A stretch of 64,000 nucleotides of DNA, from positions 1 through 64,000 of the forward strand of contig CAJKPX010000007.1 of NCBI GenBank assembly GCA_905201895.1, written 5' to 3'. The position numbers and the translations under genes are program-made. Shown here piece after piece: positions 27,401 through 36,870 of the stretch. Every line of letters starts with the position of its first letter. Positions within the stretch are counted from its first letter, which is position 1. This DNA is from an uncultured Eubacteriales bacterium (GTDB taxonomy: Bacteria; Bacillota; Clostridia; Oscillospirales; CAG-272). The notes under the pieces are model-generated. The model had not been told where the DNA came from and did no database searches. It saw only the letters and a program-made list of their open reading frames with translations.

Positions 27401-30400
27401 GCCCTCTCCCTGCACGAGCGTATCCATATTGTCCTTGTCTGCGCTGACACCGATGCGCATCTGCTGACCGCCGATCATCTCGTTTGCCTCGGTTCTCGCG
27501 GCTCTCACGGCTTGCACCTTCGACTCGATATCCTTGATGCCGAGTTGCTTGCCAATCACCTCAATGCCAGCCTGCTCGTTGGTGACGGCAATTTGGAATT
27601 GAGTCCACAGAGAGAACGCCTTGTCGCGCTTGCTCGGCTTGTAGCTCTCCTCCTCCATCGAGATCGAGGCGCGAGTTGCTTCGATCGCTTCGTCGATGTC
27701 GATGGCGTAGCGGATGTCTCCGGAAAGTGTGCCTTTGGTGCGCTCTACGCCGAGTTTTTTTGCCACATCCTCAGAAAATACCTCGTTAGAAAGCGGAATA
27801 CTCTTGACATATTCGAGAAAATCTGCTATACTAACTATAGGAGACTCTGAGGAGATGAGAGAGCTTTGCTCTGTAACAGCCGTGCCGCCAAGAGCGGATG
27901 TAGGAGTCTCTGTTTTTTTGCCCTTAACCGCACTAAGCTGGTACACATCAATTTCTGTTACATTGTTTTCGAGCTTGGAGACGACGGAGCGAACCACATA
28001 AAGGTTCTCGCTGTCGCGGCAAGCTCCGAGAAGCACATAGGACATTTCTGCCTTCCGTGTTGCGCTACCGTTAAGCTCGTTCACAGCGACGCTGTTTTTC
28101 AGCACATCGCCAATTTTCATAACCGCAAAAGCTGTCTCTTGGCTTCTTGCGATGCCGTGTGTCATACCATTTTTGCTCAATAAGACATCCAGACCGATAT
28201 CATCGACGCGCACATAGGTGCTTGTCTCGGTGTTATTCGGGTTTTTTTGTTTTCTGGCGTTGAGCCTGCCGCGAGCTACGACGGCGTTTGTGTCGACCTT
28301 GCCATTTTCCGTCATGGGAAGCTCTGTAGGGAAGGTTACCACCGACAAATCTCTCTTTTTGGTCAGAGACTCATAGGAATAAGCGTCTGCACTCGGAGCG
28401 TAACCGGTATTATGGGACACCGGCTCAAAGTCAATAGCTTTCCGCACAGATTTGCTATTTCCTTGATCGAGGATCTCGGAAACCACCTCTTGCCGCTTCT
28501 GTCGGATTACCTTCTCAAGCTCGGCGTTGCTCATTCCCTCTGCGGCAAGCTTGGCATATTTCTGCCGCTCGCCATCGTTGGCAAACTGCTGGAGGAGCTC
28601 GGTTCTGCGGAGCTTCTCGGAATCCTTGAAGAATTCCACCGCCTCGTCGAATTTGTAATTCTTGAGTGAGAGCCGCTCGGCAGGGGATGCCTTGCCGTCT
28701 GGGGTGAAGAGATTGTAGTCTACAAGACACTTGTAGTAGCCGTAGGGGATGCGGTAGCCGCCATGCTCAAACGAGATGTCATCGATCGTTGCATCCTCTG
28801 TGAGATATCCAAGCTCCTTGCCGTATCTCAAGATGTTCTTGAGCACAGAGGCGTTGTTCTCCACATACTCTCGGAATTTCGGCTTGTACCCAGCCTTCTT
28901 GCACTCGTCGATGTATGCCGTGAGGTTCTTCTTGATGAGATCCTTTTGAGAGAGGTTTTCGGTGTTCTCAAAATCCCAGAAGGAGTAGATGTCAATCGGC
29001 TTCTTCACCTTCGTGTTTGCCTTGTGTCCGTCTGCGGTATCCGCGTACACCTCGCTCTGCTGGCGCGTATGATCCTTGATGTCGGCATAGCCGAGGATCT
29101 CTCGACCACCCTCGCGCACGATCGTCTCGCGCACGGTGCCCATCTTCACGCCGCTCTTGTGGAATGGAATGAAGTATGCAACGTCATCGTTTGCCATGAC
29201 CCACGCCGCCATCTTCTCGTTCTGCGACACGGCGATGATACCGGTGTTGCCGCTCTTGTCGGAGTCTACCACCTTGTAGATCTCCTCAAGGCTCATCGGG
29301 AAGGAATCGTTTCTGTCGATCTTCCACACTCCCTCATCGTTGTACATGAAGATGGAGATATTGCGCTTGAGGTTGGTATTCTTGGTTGCCTCAAGGAATG
29401 CCGGCACCTTTGTGTAGGCGTGACCGGTGAGACCAAGTGTGCCCGCCTCAAAAAGCACCTGAAGAACGTCGACGAAGTTTTGAATCTGAAAATCCGAATA
29501 GGATTGCAGACGGAAGCCTCCCGTGGATGCAATCTTCTTCACGAGGCTTTTGTTGATGGTTCCGTCATCCTTCGTGAGCAATGCGGTGAGCTCTCCAAAT
29601 CGGAACGGAGTCGCTCCTCTCGGCATCTTCGGCTTGCTCTGCCCATAGAATGAGTTGAAAGCCTCATATACCAACGGCATCTGAATCTTGAGCGTTGCAA
29701 GACCATCCTCCGTTGAGAGCATATCGATCGTGATGCTTTCGGGAGACACCTCATACTCCGCAAGGGCATCTCGCACGAATTTGCGAGTCTCGGAGTTATT
29801 GGATTTCAGTTGCCCCTTCTTTTTGCCGCTCTGCTCATAAAGTTGAGGATTGCTTGTGTTGCTTTCGTTCGACTCCGTAATGAGTGTTCGGAACGCCTCT
29901 GCCATCGGTGCGAGATTCTTTCGCATCGACTCCACGTAGCATTCGCGGCAGGGCTGTGTCAAGCCCTTGTCGGCAAGCACCTTGTGGATGTAGAAGTAGT
30001 TATCCACGTTCTTGAAGAATCGCTTGCTTTCGGGGACACCTCTGCGCTCCTCTTCACGAACGATATCATCATAGATTTCGGCAAAGTTTTTGCGCTTGTC
30101 GCATATGGTGGAAATATCGCTTGATGTGAAATAATCCGAGTTGGGCTCAAGGGAAGAGAACAAAGCGCGCTTTTTGCTATCCTTGCGCACCTCTCCGTTC
30201 TCGCGCCATGTAGGATCATCAATGATATCGTATCCCGCTTCCTTCATTGCAACGGCAACGTCAACAATGCCCTGAATGGAGTCCTCGATCTCTTTGCGAG
30301 CATCCTGCTCGTTGAAATCGGGAATGCTCTGTCGCATATTATCCAAGCACTCTTGAACATAGTTGCGGTAGCCCTCGGTCTCGCGGTAGTCAATGCTCTT

Positions 30401-33118
30401 GAATTCCTCGACCGAAATCTCCTCCGCGCCCTTTCCCTCTTTGGTGACGTAGTTATCACCGAGGAATGTACGCGAGATCGACGAGAAGGATTTTCTTGTG
30501 TTGTCCTTTTCCTCCTCTTCCTCTCCCGTCACAGTGGGCTTGGGCATCGATTTCTTAATCCGAGTCAGACCGCCCTCCTCCGATGCATTTGCCTGCGCAT
30601 TGCGCTCTGCAAAGGAGTCGAACATCTTCTTATAGGTGCGGTAGAATTTCTTCGCGTAGCCGGAAAGCCGCTCATTCGGATCATTCGATGCATTCTTGAA
30701 GAAATTGAGAATCTTATCCTTGAGGGTAGGCTCCACCTCAAGAAGCTTTTCAAGCACGTTTTTGTTGCCGAGGATGTCCTCTGCATGATATGCGCTGATC
30801 TCGTCAAGATAGAGCTCTGTGCGGCTCACGTCGGTATCCTGATCGGCATACGCCGCAATGATCTTCTCTTGAATCTCGGGCGATACGCGCTTGAGCGCCT
30901 CCTTGTATGGGATAACGGCATGAACCTTGCCATCCTTTCCGAGATACTGTCGGATCGCATGGTCAAGCTCGTGGATCAGAATGCGCTCCGCGCCTCTCTT
31001 GGAGTTGGGATTTACCACAAAGCGATTCTTCTCCCCGTCATAGAGTGCGCTCTCTCCCTCCTTGAGCGAGGAATCGAACACAACGTCAACGCCCGACCGA
31101 GCGGATACTCTCGCGTACAGAAGCGCATCGGCATCGCTGATGCCTTTTGCCTTTGCATCGCGGATCACCTTGCGGATCATTCCCTTGTTCGGCTCGTTGA
31201 GCTCGGAATAGCCGTCCACGTTCTCTCTCGCATAGGTGTCTGCCTCTGCCGCTTCTCGTTGGAGTCGAGCGGCTTCATCGACCTGCTTCTGCACGTCTTC
31301 CATGATTGCAGTTTTTTCGGTGTTGTAGGATGCGAGGCGTTTGTTCACGTCGGATGCAGTAAGGCTCTTGGTGGTGTATCCGCTCTTGTAATCGTGGATC
31401 AGATACGAATCGCCATCTTTGGAAACGCCAATGTCGAGGCTTCCGTCGGTGTATCGGGCAGATTGACCGTTCTTGAGGTTGATCCGCTTGGGAATCGATC
31501 TCGCAGACTCCGCAGGGATTGCTTGGAGCATCTTGGTGCGCTCTCTTGTGCTGACGTTCTGCTGAACGCCACCGTTCTCAATGAATTGCTCAATCTTTTT
31601 GGCAAAGGAATCCGAATCGAGGCTTGCCCAGCTATCAATGCCAAGAGCCTGCGACACCGCATTGATCTCCTGCGAGGTTGCCGTCTCCAAAAATCTGTTG
31701 AAATCCACCTGCGAGGCAAGCTTTCTTCCTGCGAGCGTTGCATGGGTGAATTGCGCAGAATCAAGAAGCAGCTTACCCGTTGCATCCGACACCGCAAGGC
31801 TACGAAGCGTTTCGTTCTCGCGCAGTGCCTTGTAGATGGAGGACGGATTGCTTGGATCATATCCCTTCGTAATCTCTTCTGCGGTGACAGAGTATGTCTG
31901 TCCCGTTGTCTTGTGCTTGTATCCGTATTCCGAGAGTCTCTGTGCCACCTGCGGCGCGTTGCTAACAATGTTCAAGGCTCTCTGTGCCACAAACATATTT
32001 GCAGACGTTGCCACATTCTGCCGATAGAGGTCACCGAGAAGCTTCTTCTGTGTCACGGTGACCACCTGACCGCCCGTCTGCTGCAGGCTCTGCGAGAGCT
32101 TGTTTCGCGTATCCTCAATGGTCTTGAACACCTCGTCATCCACGTTGTTTTCGGTTGCCCAAGAAGAAAGATCGTTTGCAGTGTTGAGCACCTCGGTAGC
32201 ACCGCCTCTGTTGGCGATATTCGTGCCCTTTGCAAAGCTTGTGCCGGAATCAAACACAACGCCGGTGCCGCCCATGACCACGCCGCTCAAGCCGCCTACA
32301 AAGCCCGAATAGAGCACCTCTTGAGGCGTTGCAAATGCCGCGCTTGGGTCATAGGTCATGCGCTTCCATACGGGATCAAGGATCTCGGAGGTTGCTTCCT
32401 CAAAGAATTCTCCTGCGAAGCTCGATGCGAGCGTTTTCAAAGCGCCCTGCTTTGCCACCGTCTTTGCGGTCTCCTTTCCGAGAGCCTTTGCAAAGCTCTT
32501 TACAACCGCACCGCCTCCGAGCGACAATGCCGTTGTTACGCCCTCCAGAGAGCCCTCTGTAAAGCCCGACAAAGCACCGTATCCGTAGGTCTTTGCATCG
32601 AGGTTGCCCGTTTCCTTGTAGGCACTCTTAACGGCGTTACCTGCCGCGCCAAGACCCGAAGTGACCGCCGCGCCAAGAGGTGCAAGAGCCGCCGCAAAGC
32701 TTCCTGCTCCCGCTCCGCCCGTGGCAACAGTGATTGCGGTAGCGGCGATAAGACCGGGCAAGCTCGTTCCAATGCCGCCTGCAACATCTCCCGCCGTCTT
32801 CATGAATCCGCTCGGATTGTACCATTCTTCGGGATGGCTATACCAATCGCCAAACCAATCGTTTGCGATGATATCCTCCGCCCACTCATCGTTCCCAAAA
32901 AGCTTTGCCAAGCCGGAGGTGACGTAGTCGACACCGCCCTCAATGCTAGACACAAATCCTACGGCGAGCTTTTCGGCAAGGAAACCGAGACCGCCAAGCA
33001 GACCACCGTTGTTGGTGGTCGCTTGTGTGTTTGCGGTCTGGCTTGAGGCATTCCAATTCGTGTATAAAGTTTTTTGCTTCTCCACCTTTGGCGAAGAAGA
33101 AAAGGAATAGATTGCCAT
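24467..33118 (-). CDS. Giant polyvalent virion protein (2883 aa)
   Basis: One uninterrupted frame of 8.65 kb, 13 bp after the 1245-aa gene. Layout: residues 100-200 are Gly/Ala-rich and hydrophobic; HELDH near 716-720 is a zinc-metallopeptidase-type motif following VVNPN; a Cys cluster lies near 1006-1060 (Cys1006, and CREC at 1057-1060); a segment around 1620-1790 with MTHGIA (His1654) and a SYVLLGA strand resembles PBECR-class nuclease domains of polyvalent proteins; coiled coils follow near 1950-2010; about 2265-2500 (NPAFLLRNTIRDI, MPFLNPSIQGF) matches LPD38-type domains. Polyvalent proteins are packaged in the capsid and enter the host with the DNA. Assignment of the individual domains is from memory of motifs, not from a search. 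Confidence 0.72.
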   Translation of the reverse strand: MAIYSFSSSPKVEKQKTLYTNWNASSQTANTQATTNNGGLLGGLGFLAEKLAVGFVSSIEGGVDYVTSGLAKLFGNDEWAEDIIANDWFGDWYSHPEEWYNPSGFMKTAGDVAGGIGTSLPGLIAATAITVATGGAGAGSFAAALAPLGAAVTSGLGAAGNAVKSAYKETGNLDAKTYGYGALSGFTEGSLEGVTTALSLGGGAVVKSFAKALGKETAKTVAKQGALKTLASSFAGEFFEEATSEILDPVWKRMTYDPSAAFATPQEVLYSGFVGGLSGVVMGGTGVVFDSGTSFAKGTNIANRGGATEVLNTANDLSSWATENNVDDEVFKTIEDTRNKLSQSLQQTGGQVVTVTQKKLLGDLYRQNVATSANMFVAQRALNIVSNAPQVAQRLSEYGYKHKTTGQTYSVTAEEITKGYDPSNPSSIYKALRENETLRSLAVSDATGKLLLDSAQFTHATLAGRKLASQVDFNRFLETATSQEINAVSQALGIDSWASLDSDSFAKKIEQFIENGGVQQNVSTRERTKMLQAIPAESARSIPKRINLKNGQSARYTDGSLDIGVSKDGDSYLIHDYKSGYTTKSLTASDVNKRLASYNTEKTAIMEDVQKQVDEAARLQREAAEADTYARENVDGYSELNEPNKGMIRKVIRDAKAKGISDADALLYARVSARSGVDVVFDSSLKEGESALYDGEKNRFVVNPNSKRGAERILIHELDHAIRQYLGKDGKVHAVIPYKEALKRVSPEIQEKIIAAYADQDTDVSRTELYLDEISAYHAEDILGNKNVLEKLLEVEPTLKDKILNFFKNASNDPNERLSGYAKKFYRTYKKMFDSFAERNAQANASEEGGLTRIKKSMPKPTVTGEEEEEKDNTRKSFSSISRTFLGDNYVTKEGKGAEEISVEEFKSIDYRETEGYRNYVQECLDNMRQSIPDFNEQDARKEIEDSIQGIVDVAVAMKEAGYDIIDDPTWRENGEVRKDSKKRALFSSLEPNSDYFTSSDISTICDKRKNFAEIYDDIVREEERRGVPESKRFFKNVDNYFYIHKVLADKGLTQPCRECYVESMRKNLAPMAEAFRTLITESNESNTSNPQLYEQSGKKKGQLKSNNSETRKFVRDALAEYEVSPESITIDMLSTEDGLATLKIQMPLVYEAFNSFYGQSKPKMPRGATPFRFGELTALLTKDDGTINKSLVKKIASTGGFRLQSYSDFQIQNFVDVLQVLFEAGTLGLTGHAYTKVPAFLEATKNTNLKRNISIFMYNDEGVWKIDRNDSFPMSLEEIYKVVDSDKSGNTGIIAVSQNEKMAAWVMANDDVAYFIPFHKSGVKMGTVRETIVREGGREILGYADIKDHTRQQSEVYADTADGHKANTKVKKPIDIYSFWDFENTENLSQKDLIKKNLTAYIDECKKAGYKPKFREYVENNASVLKNILRYGKELGYLTEDATIDDISFEHGGYRIPYGYYKCLVDYNLFTPDGKASPAERLSLKNYKFDEAVEFFKDSEKLRRTELLQQFANDGERQKYAKLAAEGMSNAELEKVIRQKRQEVVSEILDQGNSKSVRKAIDFEPVSHNTGYAPSADAYSYESLTKKRDLSVVTFPTELPMTENGKVDTNAVVARGRLNARKQKNPNNTETSTYVRVDDIGLDVLLSKNGMTHGIARSQETAFAVMKIGDVLKNSVAVNELNGSATRKAEMSYVLLGACRDSENLYVVRSVVSKLENNVTEIDVYQLSAVKGKKTETPTSALGGTAVTEQSSLISSESPIVSIADFLEYVKSIPLSNEVFSEDVAKKLGVERTKGTLSGDIRYAIDIDEAIEATRASISMEEESYKPSKRDKAFSLWTQFQIAVTNEQAGIEVIGKQLGIKDIESKVQAVRAARTEANEMIGGQQMRIGVSADKDNMDTLVQGEGLIPIMNPITKQGEKVTADFFGYLFHKHNLSRMTLKKRSMEWHQADIDNLKKDVAKINALKKEIDALEKQIAALGRTRHDMEIKKGLRERVKKLKAEAKEVNKRAKELDKKIKEFMPLEDKPVIGWTKDEDGHIIPTTPGEDATPVTAEESEELVARYEKDHPEFAEQAEKLWGFLKNLNQYRVDTGLLSKDNFDYLAELYPHYVPTYRVDTKKGIGATEGKYNMAVKTTVKTAKGSTKRLQNPDKIIARQVMETIVAGRVNQLANALYDASVEKGDTTHIEVVSRKKMTPEEAAAYDPTEHRPKDNEITFFKDGERITIRVSKEIFAGFDAFSPKTDIGNPLIDLVSASNKLFKRGVTSLNPAFLLRNTIRDIQDAGINTRFGKTFLKNYAIAQKEIATNGKYWQLYRAYGGFASTVFDFEKGTDGSQNSWGLTKAEGNIVKKTMTTIENANSFVEQLPRLAEFISSIEAGNSVEQAILDSADVTTNFARGGKLAKALNRTVMPFLNPSIQGFSKMVRNVTAVRTVKEAAILALKATIVGIAPMVLNMIMNGDDEDYKKLRDSDKENNFLIKAGDTFIKIPRGRVASALGGLVNRSVEAAQGEVVDWKDYADNVLQQVSPVDSMTRTILSPFFDVATNTTWYGTAIEGRQFENVAPKDRFDENTSVIAIAIAKAHDFVGLEASPKKIHYLLDQYSGVIGDFILPATTPKEEKDFFTGNFTLDPVMSNKLSTRFYDIYDEAQYADTAGDDTAKYQVRYLNRVKKAISNMYKEKSKTQNNSELSRAEKLEQTRVIQVLINKAYETAIDDYELMTKAIEATSSIEEEDIRFAEAYRLVYGAQASLEQYNKDVYEKMQYLNKGGVDYDSLYSFYFGTRGITSDKDRKGNTIAGSKRKKVVSYINKLGLSRNQKLLLIASMGYSPADGDVVGMDAESAKKSLLRYILTLKGASKEERAEIASICGFETKNGAILNTFHAKTA

Positions 33119-33130
33119 AATGCCTCCTTG

Positions 33131-36100
33131 TTAGAATTTGTTATCGTTGTTGCCCTCGTGCTCAAGGACCGTGGTGCTGTTGTGGGGGATGTTTTCGTTC
33201 TTGCCTTTGATTATTCCAATCAACTCTTTAATATTATAAATTCCGATTGGTTTTCGCCACATTCCCCGATCATAAATATAGACATCGTTTCCGCCCCAAA
33301 CAACCAGATTTCCTTCTTTGGGATTTGGAATGGCTATTTTTAAAAGATCAGAAATCGTATTGTCCGCAACATCAGTTCTTGTCATTAGGTAGTCCTTGCC
33401 ATTCGACAATGAGAAGTAGTAGTTTCCGCCGTCAAGATATGTGTTTCCGGTCACATCATTAGAAAGATGAACCATTTTTGTCGCAAGATCTTTCTTAATT
33501 TGTTTGGCGTGCCTCTCTGCGATTTTGTGGTCTTTTTCAAGGGTAGATACACTATTTACAAAAGCAGAGAGTTCTTCATCCGTATTAACATCCTTTATCT
33601 GGCTCTCAAGTGCGGAAGCATAATAGTTCTGATATGTTCCGTGATCAATCGTCTTCGCGCCGTATGCCGACTCAATAGCATCAACAAACGACTCAAAGTC
33701 ACCGCTCTCAATGTACGATTCGATATCTTCCACGATTTTCGCATCTCGCTCAGCTTTCAATGCATCCACATCCTCTTGGGTGAGACCCTCATCCAGCAAA
33801 GATTCGATCTCCGTATCCGTAGTGTCGGATGTCACCATGCCCTTGTAAGCATCGACAATGCCCTGATGCTCCGCTTCTGCCTCATCCAGCTCGGCTTGCT
33901 CCGCTTCCTCGACAGAGGTGGCGTAATCATCTGCCGCTCCCTCAATCGCGCGAATCTGATCCTCGGAGAGACCAAGATCACGTGCCAACTGCAGTGCTTG
34001 CTCCTTGGTGTAGCTTCCGGAGTTTACACCCTCAAGAAGCGATGCAAAATCTCTGGTTGCTTGGGTGCTCTCATTCCTGGTGCCTTCAAGATAGTCAAGC
34101 CAGCTGCTCGTTTCGGTCTCGCGCTTGGCATCCGATGCGGCTTTGTCAGACTTCATCTTGTCAATCTCGGCATTTGTCATGCCCTCGTTGTAAGCCTTGT
34201 TCGCATCCGCTACGGACTGCTTGTGTGTTGCATTTGCCTCCGCATCCGCTTTAATCTTGTCAAGCCCTGCCTGGGTTGCGGTTTCGTTGTATTCCATGTT
34301 CGCGTTATGCTCTGCGGCATCTCTTTCGAGGTTGGCGGCGTAGAAACCCTCCTCATATTTGCGGTTCGCATCCGCTACGTCTTTGGTATAATTGCTTTCC
34401 GCCGTATACTGATTTTGACGGTGAGCAGAATCCGCTCCAAGCACCTTATTGTCATGCTCTCTTTGCGCATTGTAGATCGCGTTGTCGCGCTCACTCTCCG
34501 CACCAAGAAGATTGGTCTGATAGGTGGTATCGATCTCGTAATTTCGATTGATTCTGTTGATGTCAGCTTGATGCATCCGTTGCAGATATTCCGCTTCGGC
34601 TTGACGTTCTGCCTCGCTTTGGACATATCCTGCCTCACGCTTTACGCCTGCCGCTTGAGCATTTGCCGCTTGAGTCTCCGCTCTTTGCATAGCATATGCT
34701 TGGTTATCAAGATACGCGCTATATCCACCCGCATTGAGCCCCATGCTTGCCATCTGCTCCGCTTTTGACCCGTAGGTAGCAAGGCTCTGCTCGTAGGAAT
34801 TACGCGCATCAATCACGGCTCTTTCGCGCTCTCGATCCGCATCCGCAACAGCCTTATCATATGCGGCTTTGGCGGATTCGGCGGCGTTTTGCTTGAGTTG
34901 CGCGGCAAGACCGACGTCCTTGTTGTAAATATCGTCCGACATCGTCTTTCCGGTGGCAAGTTGAGTATCGAGCGCGGTCTTGATCTTGTCAAAAGCATCT
35001 TCGTGGTATTCCGTATCCTTCTGCAAACGCTCTGCGGCGGCAAGATAAACGGCATCACGCTCCACGTTTGACATCGACAAGAGAATAGCCTTCTGATCCT
35101 CTGCAAGCGAAATTCCGTCCTCAAGCATCTTTGTGATGTAATCTATAGTTGTGCTATAGTTATTCTCTGCATAATCGATTTCGGCGGTTTTCTTTTGCCC
35201 TGCATATTCCATGATCTTATCGTAGGTCTCCTGCGACAAGCTATCCAGAATCACTTTGATATCATTTGCAATAGCAAGGTCTGTTCCGCGGTTTTCTGTG
35301 AGAGCGGCTACAAGCTTATTAAACACCGCTTGACCCAATGCCATATCCGAGTTGTATTTCTCATTTGCAAATGCAAGAAGAGCATCGTATTCTGCTTGTC
35401 TCGTGGATTCGGTCATGGTCGGATCGACAGATGTTCCCGCAGGGGAAGTAGAAGTGCCGGCAGCAACCTCTGTATTTGCTCCAGCCCCGTTTTCCGTGGT
35501 GTTAGTTTTAACCTCTTCACCCTCATCATCTCCTTGGATGTATGGAGTCGCTGTTTGATCGTCAACAGGACGATCAGCCTTTTGATCAAGCCCTGCGAGC
35601 ACCTCGGCGGTCTCCTTGTCATTCTCCTTGGTTACATCGCTTGTACCTGGCTTTTCCGTTTCAGAAGCGATGAATTCCTCATAGGTCATGGGAGGGGCTT
35701 CCACTTCTTCGCTCATTGTAGGAGCATTGTCGGGTGCATTAGGGTATCCGTTTCCTACCGTGGTATTTCCGGACTGATTTGAACCTACCTCGTTATGATC
35801 GTTTTGCGGCTCGGTCGGTGTGGTAGGCGTTGTCGGCTCGGCATCTCCGTTTACATAATCGCCGTAGGATGTATTATCCGTAGTCGGCTTGGAAGGAGGA
35901 TTGCTCGGCGTGTTGTTTTCTGGAACAGACGGTGTGCTTGTAGTGCCTGCTCCAGCCGTTGCTCCAGCCGCTCCGTTTGTCGGTGTGGTGGGCGTGGTAG
36001 GAGCCACATTGCCAAAATCGGGGTTCGGGTCTCTTGATTGGGGAGGGAGATTGGCGGCAGGGTCTTCCGTTTTCGGAGCATCCGCGTTTACGTAGTCTCT

Positions 36101-36868
36101 TCCGTATGTCGCGTTTCCACTCAATTCGGGGTTGGGGTCTACCAACTGCTGCGGCAGGTTCTGCTTCGGATCTTCTGCCGTTTCTTGTTTTTCTCCAAGA
36201 TTTGGATTCGGGTCTACCAACTGAGGAAGCAAATCTTGTTTGGGGTCTTCTGCTTTAGAGTCTCCGTTTACATAATCGTTTCCGTATGTAGGAGTCGGCT
36301 CCGTCAATTGCGGATTAGGGTCTCTAAGCTGAGGATGGACTTGCGGCTCTTCCTTTTTCTCCGGCTCCGATGAAGGTGTAGTAGGTGTAGTGGGAGCGGA
36401 AGCGGAAGGAAAAGGAAAAGGGAGTGTAGTAGGTGTAGTAGGTGTAGTAAGAGTAGTAGGTGTAGTAGGAGTGTAAGGGAAAGGAAAAATAGGTGTGGTA
36501 GGTGTAGTAGGAGCGGCGGGCTCGGTTTTTTTACTATCCGTAGCTTCATCTTCCATGCTCCAACGCGTTTCTGCATTAGAGGTGTCGAATTCTTTCGCCT
36601 CGCCCACCTTGAGCCCAGCCAATGCATATGCATCGGCGTTGACCGATCCCGTGCGCTCAAGACCATTGTTTTTCTGCCAAGCGCGCGTGGCGATCTGGGT
36701 GATCTTGTCAAATACTCCGCTCGCAGTGACACCATAGCCCTGCGACATGAGATATTCTTGCCACTTTTTGACCTCTGCGCCCTCCGCGCCGAGAGAAAGC
36801 AAAAAGCCCTGACCACTGTTTCCCGCGCCGGCGTTGCCGGTCTCGATGCCGTGGTTTACGATTGCCAT
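33131..36868 (-). CDS. Large virion protein with peptidoglycan-binding domain
   Basis: 1245 aa. Residues about 28-88 form a PG_binding_1-type domain (GAEVKKWQEYLMSQGYGV, GVFDKITQIATRAWQKNNGL). Residues about 115-330 are Thr/Pro-rich (TPTTPT repeats) with repeated DPNP motifs, then an acidic linker to about 480, then a very long helical rod (about 490-1150, rich in Ala, Glu, Asn, Tyr). It lies between portal and the giant polyvalent gene. This layout fits an ejection or internal virion protein that helps cross the cell wall. No lysozyme or amidase catalytic domain is visible. Confidence 0.65.
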   Translation of the reverse strand: MAIVNHGIETGNAGAGNSGQGFLLSLGAEGAEVKKWQEYLMSQGYGVTASGVFDKITQIATRAWQKNNGLERTGSVNADAYALAGLKVGEAKEFDTSNAETRWSMEDEATDSKKTEPAAPTTPTTPIFPFPYTPTTPTTLTTPTTPTTLPFPFPSASAPTTPTTPSSEPEKKEEPQVHPQLRDPNPQLTEPTPTYGNDYVNGDSKAEDPKQDLLPQLVDPNPNLGEKQETAEDPKQNLPQQLVDPNPELSGNATYGRDYVNADAPKTEDPAANLPPQSRDPNPDFGNVAPTTPTTPTNGAAGATAGAGTTSTPSVPENNTPSNPPSKPTTDNTSYGDYVNGDAEPTTPTTPTEPQNDHNEVGSNQSGNTTVGNGYPNAPDNAPTMSEEVEAPPMTYEEFIASETEKPGTSDVTKENDKETAEVLAGLDQKADRPVDDQTATPYIQGDDEGEEVKTNTTENGAGANTEVAAGTSTSPAGTSVDPTMTESTRQAEYDALLAFANEKYNSDMALGQAVFNKLVAALTENRGTDLAIANDIKVILDSLSQETYDKIMEYAGQKKTAEIDYAENNYSTTIDYITKMLEDGISLAEDQKAILLSMSNVERDAVYLAAAERLQKDTEYHEDAFDKIKTALDTQLATGKTMSDDIYNKDVGLAAQLKQNAAESAKAAYDKAVADADRERERAVIDARNSYEQSLATYGSKAEQMASMGLNAGGYSAYLDNQAYAMQRAETQAANAQAAGVKREAGYVQSEAERQAEAEYLQRMHQADINRINRNYEIDTTYQTNLLGAESERDNAIYNAQREHDNKVLGADSAHRQNQYTAESNYTKDVADANRKYEEGFYAANLERDAAEHNANMEYNETATQAGLDKIKADAEANATHKQSVADANKAYNEGMTNAEIDKMKSDKAASDAKRETETSSWLDYLEGTRNESTQATRDFASLLEGVNSGSYTKEQALQLARDLGLSEDQIRAIEGAADDYATSVEEAEQAELDEAEAEHQGIVDAYKGMVTSDTTDTEIESLLDEGLTQEDVDALKAERDAKIVEDIESYIESGDFESFVDAIESAYGAKTIDHGTYQNYYASALESQIKDVNTDEELSAFVNSVSTLEKDHKIAERHAKQIKKDLATKMVHLSNDVTGNTYLDGGNYYFSLSNGKDYLMTRTDVADNTISDLLKIAIPNPKEGNLVVWGGNDVYIYDRGMWRKPIGIYNIKELIGIIKGKNENIPHNSTTVLEHEGNNDNKF

Positions 36869-36870
36869 TA

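Noticed and set aside
30353..33046. Long plus-strand frames opposite the giant phage gene (also 25337-27850 and 21687-23093)
   Set aside because: They lack ribosome binding sites and show the low-complexity composition of antisense shadows; the minus-strand genes have recognisable domains.
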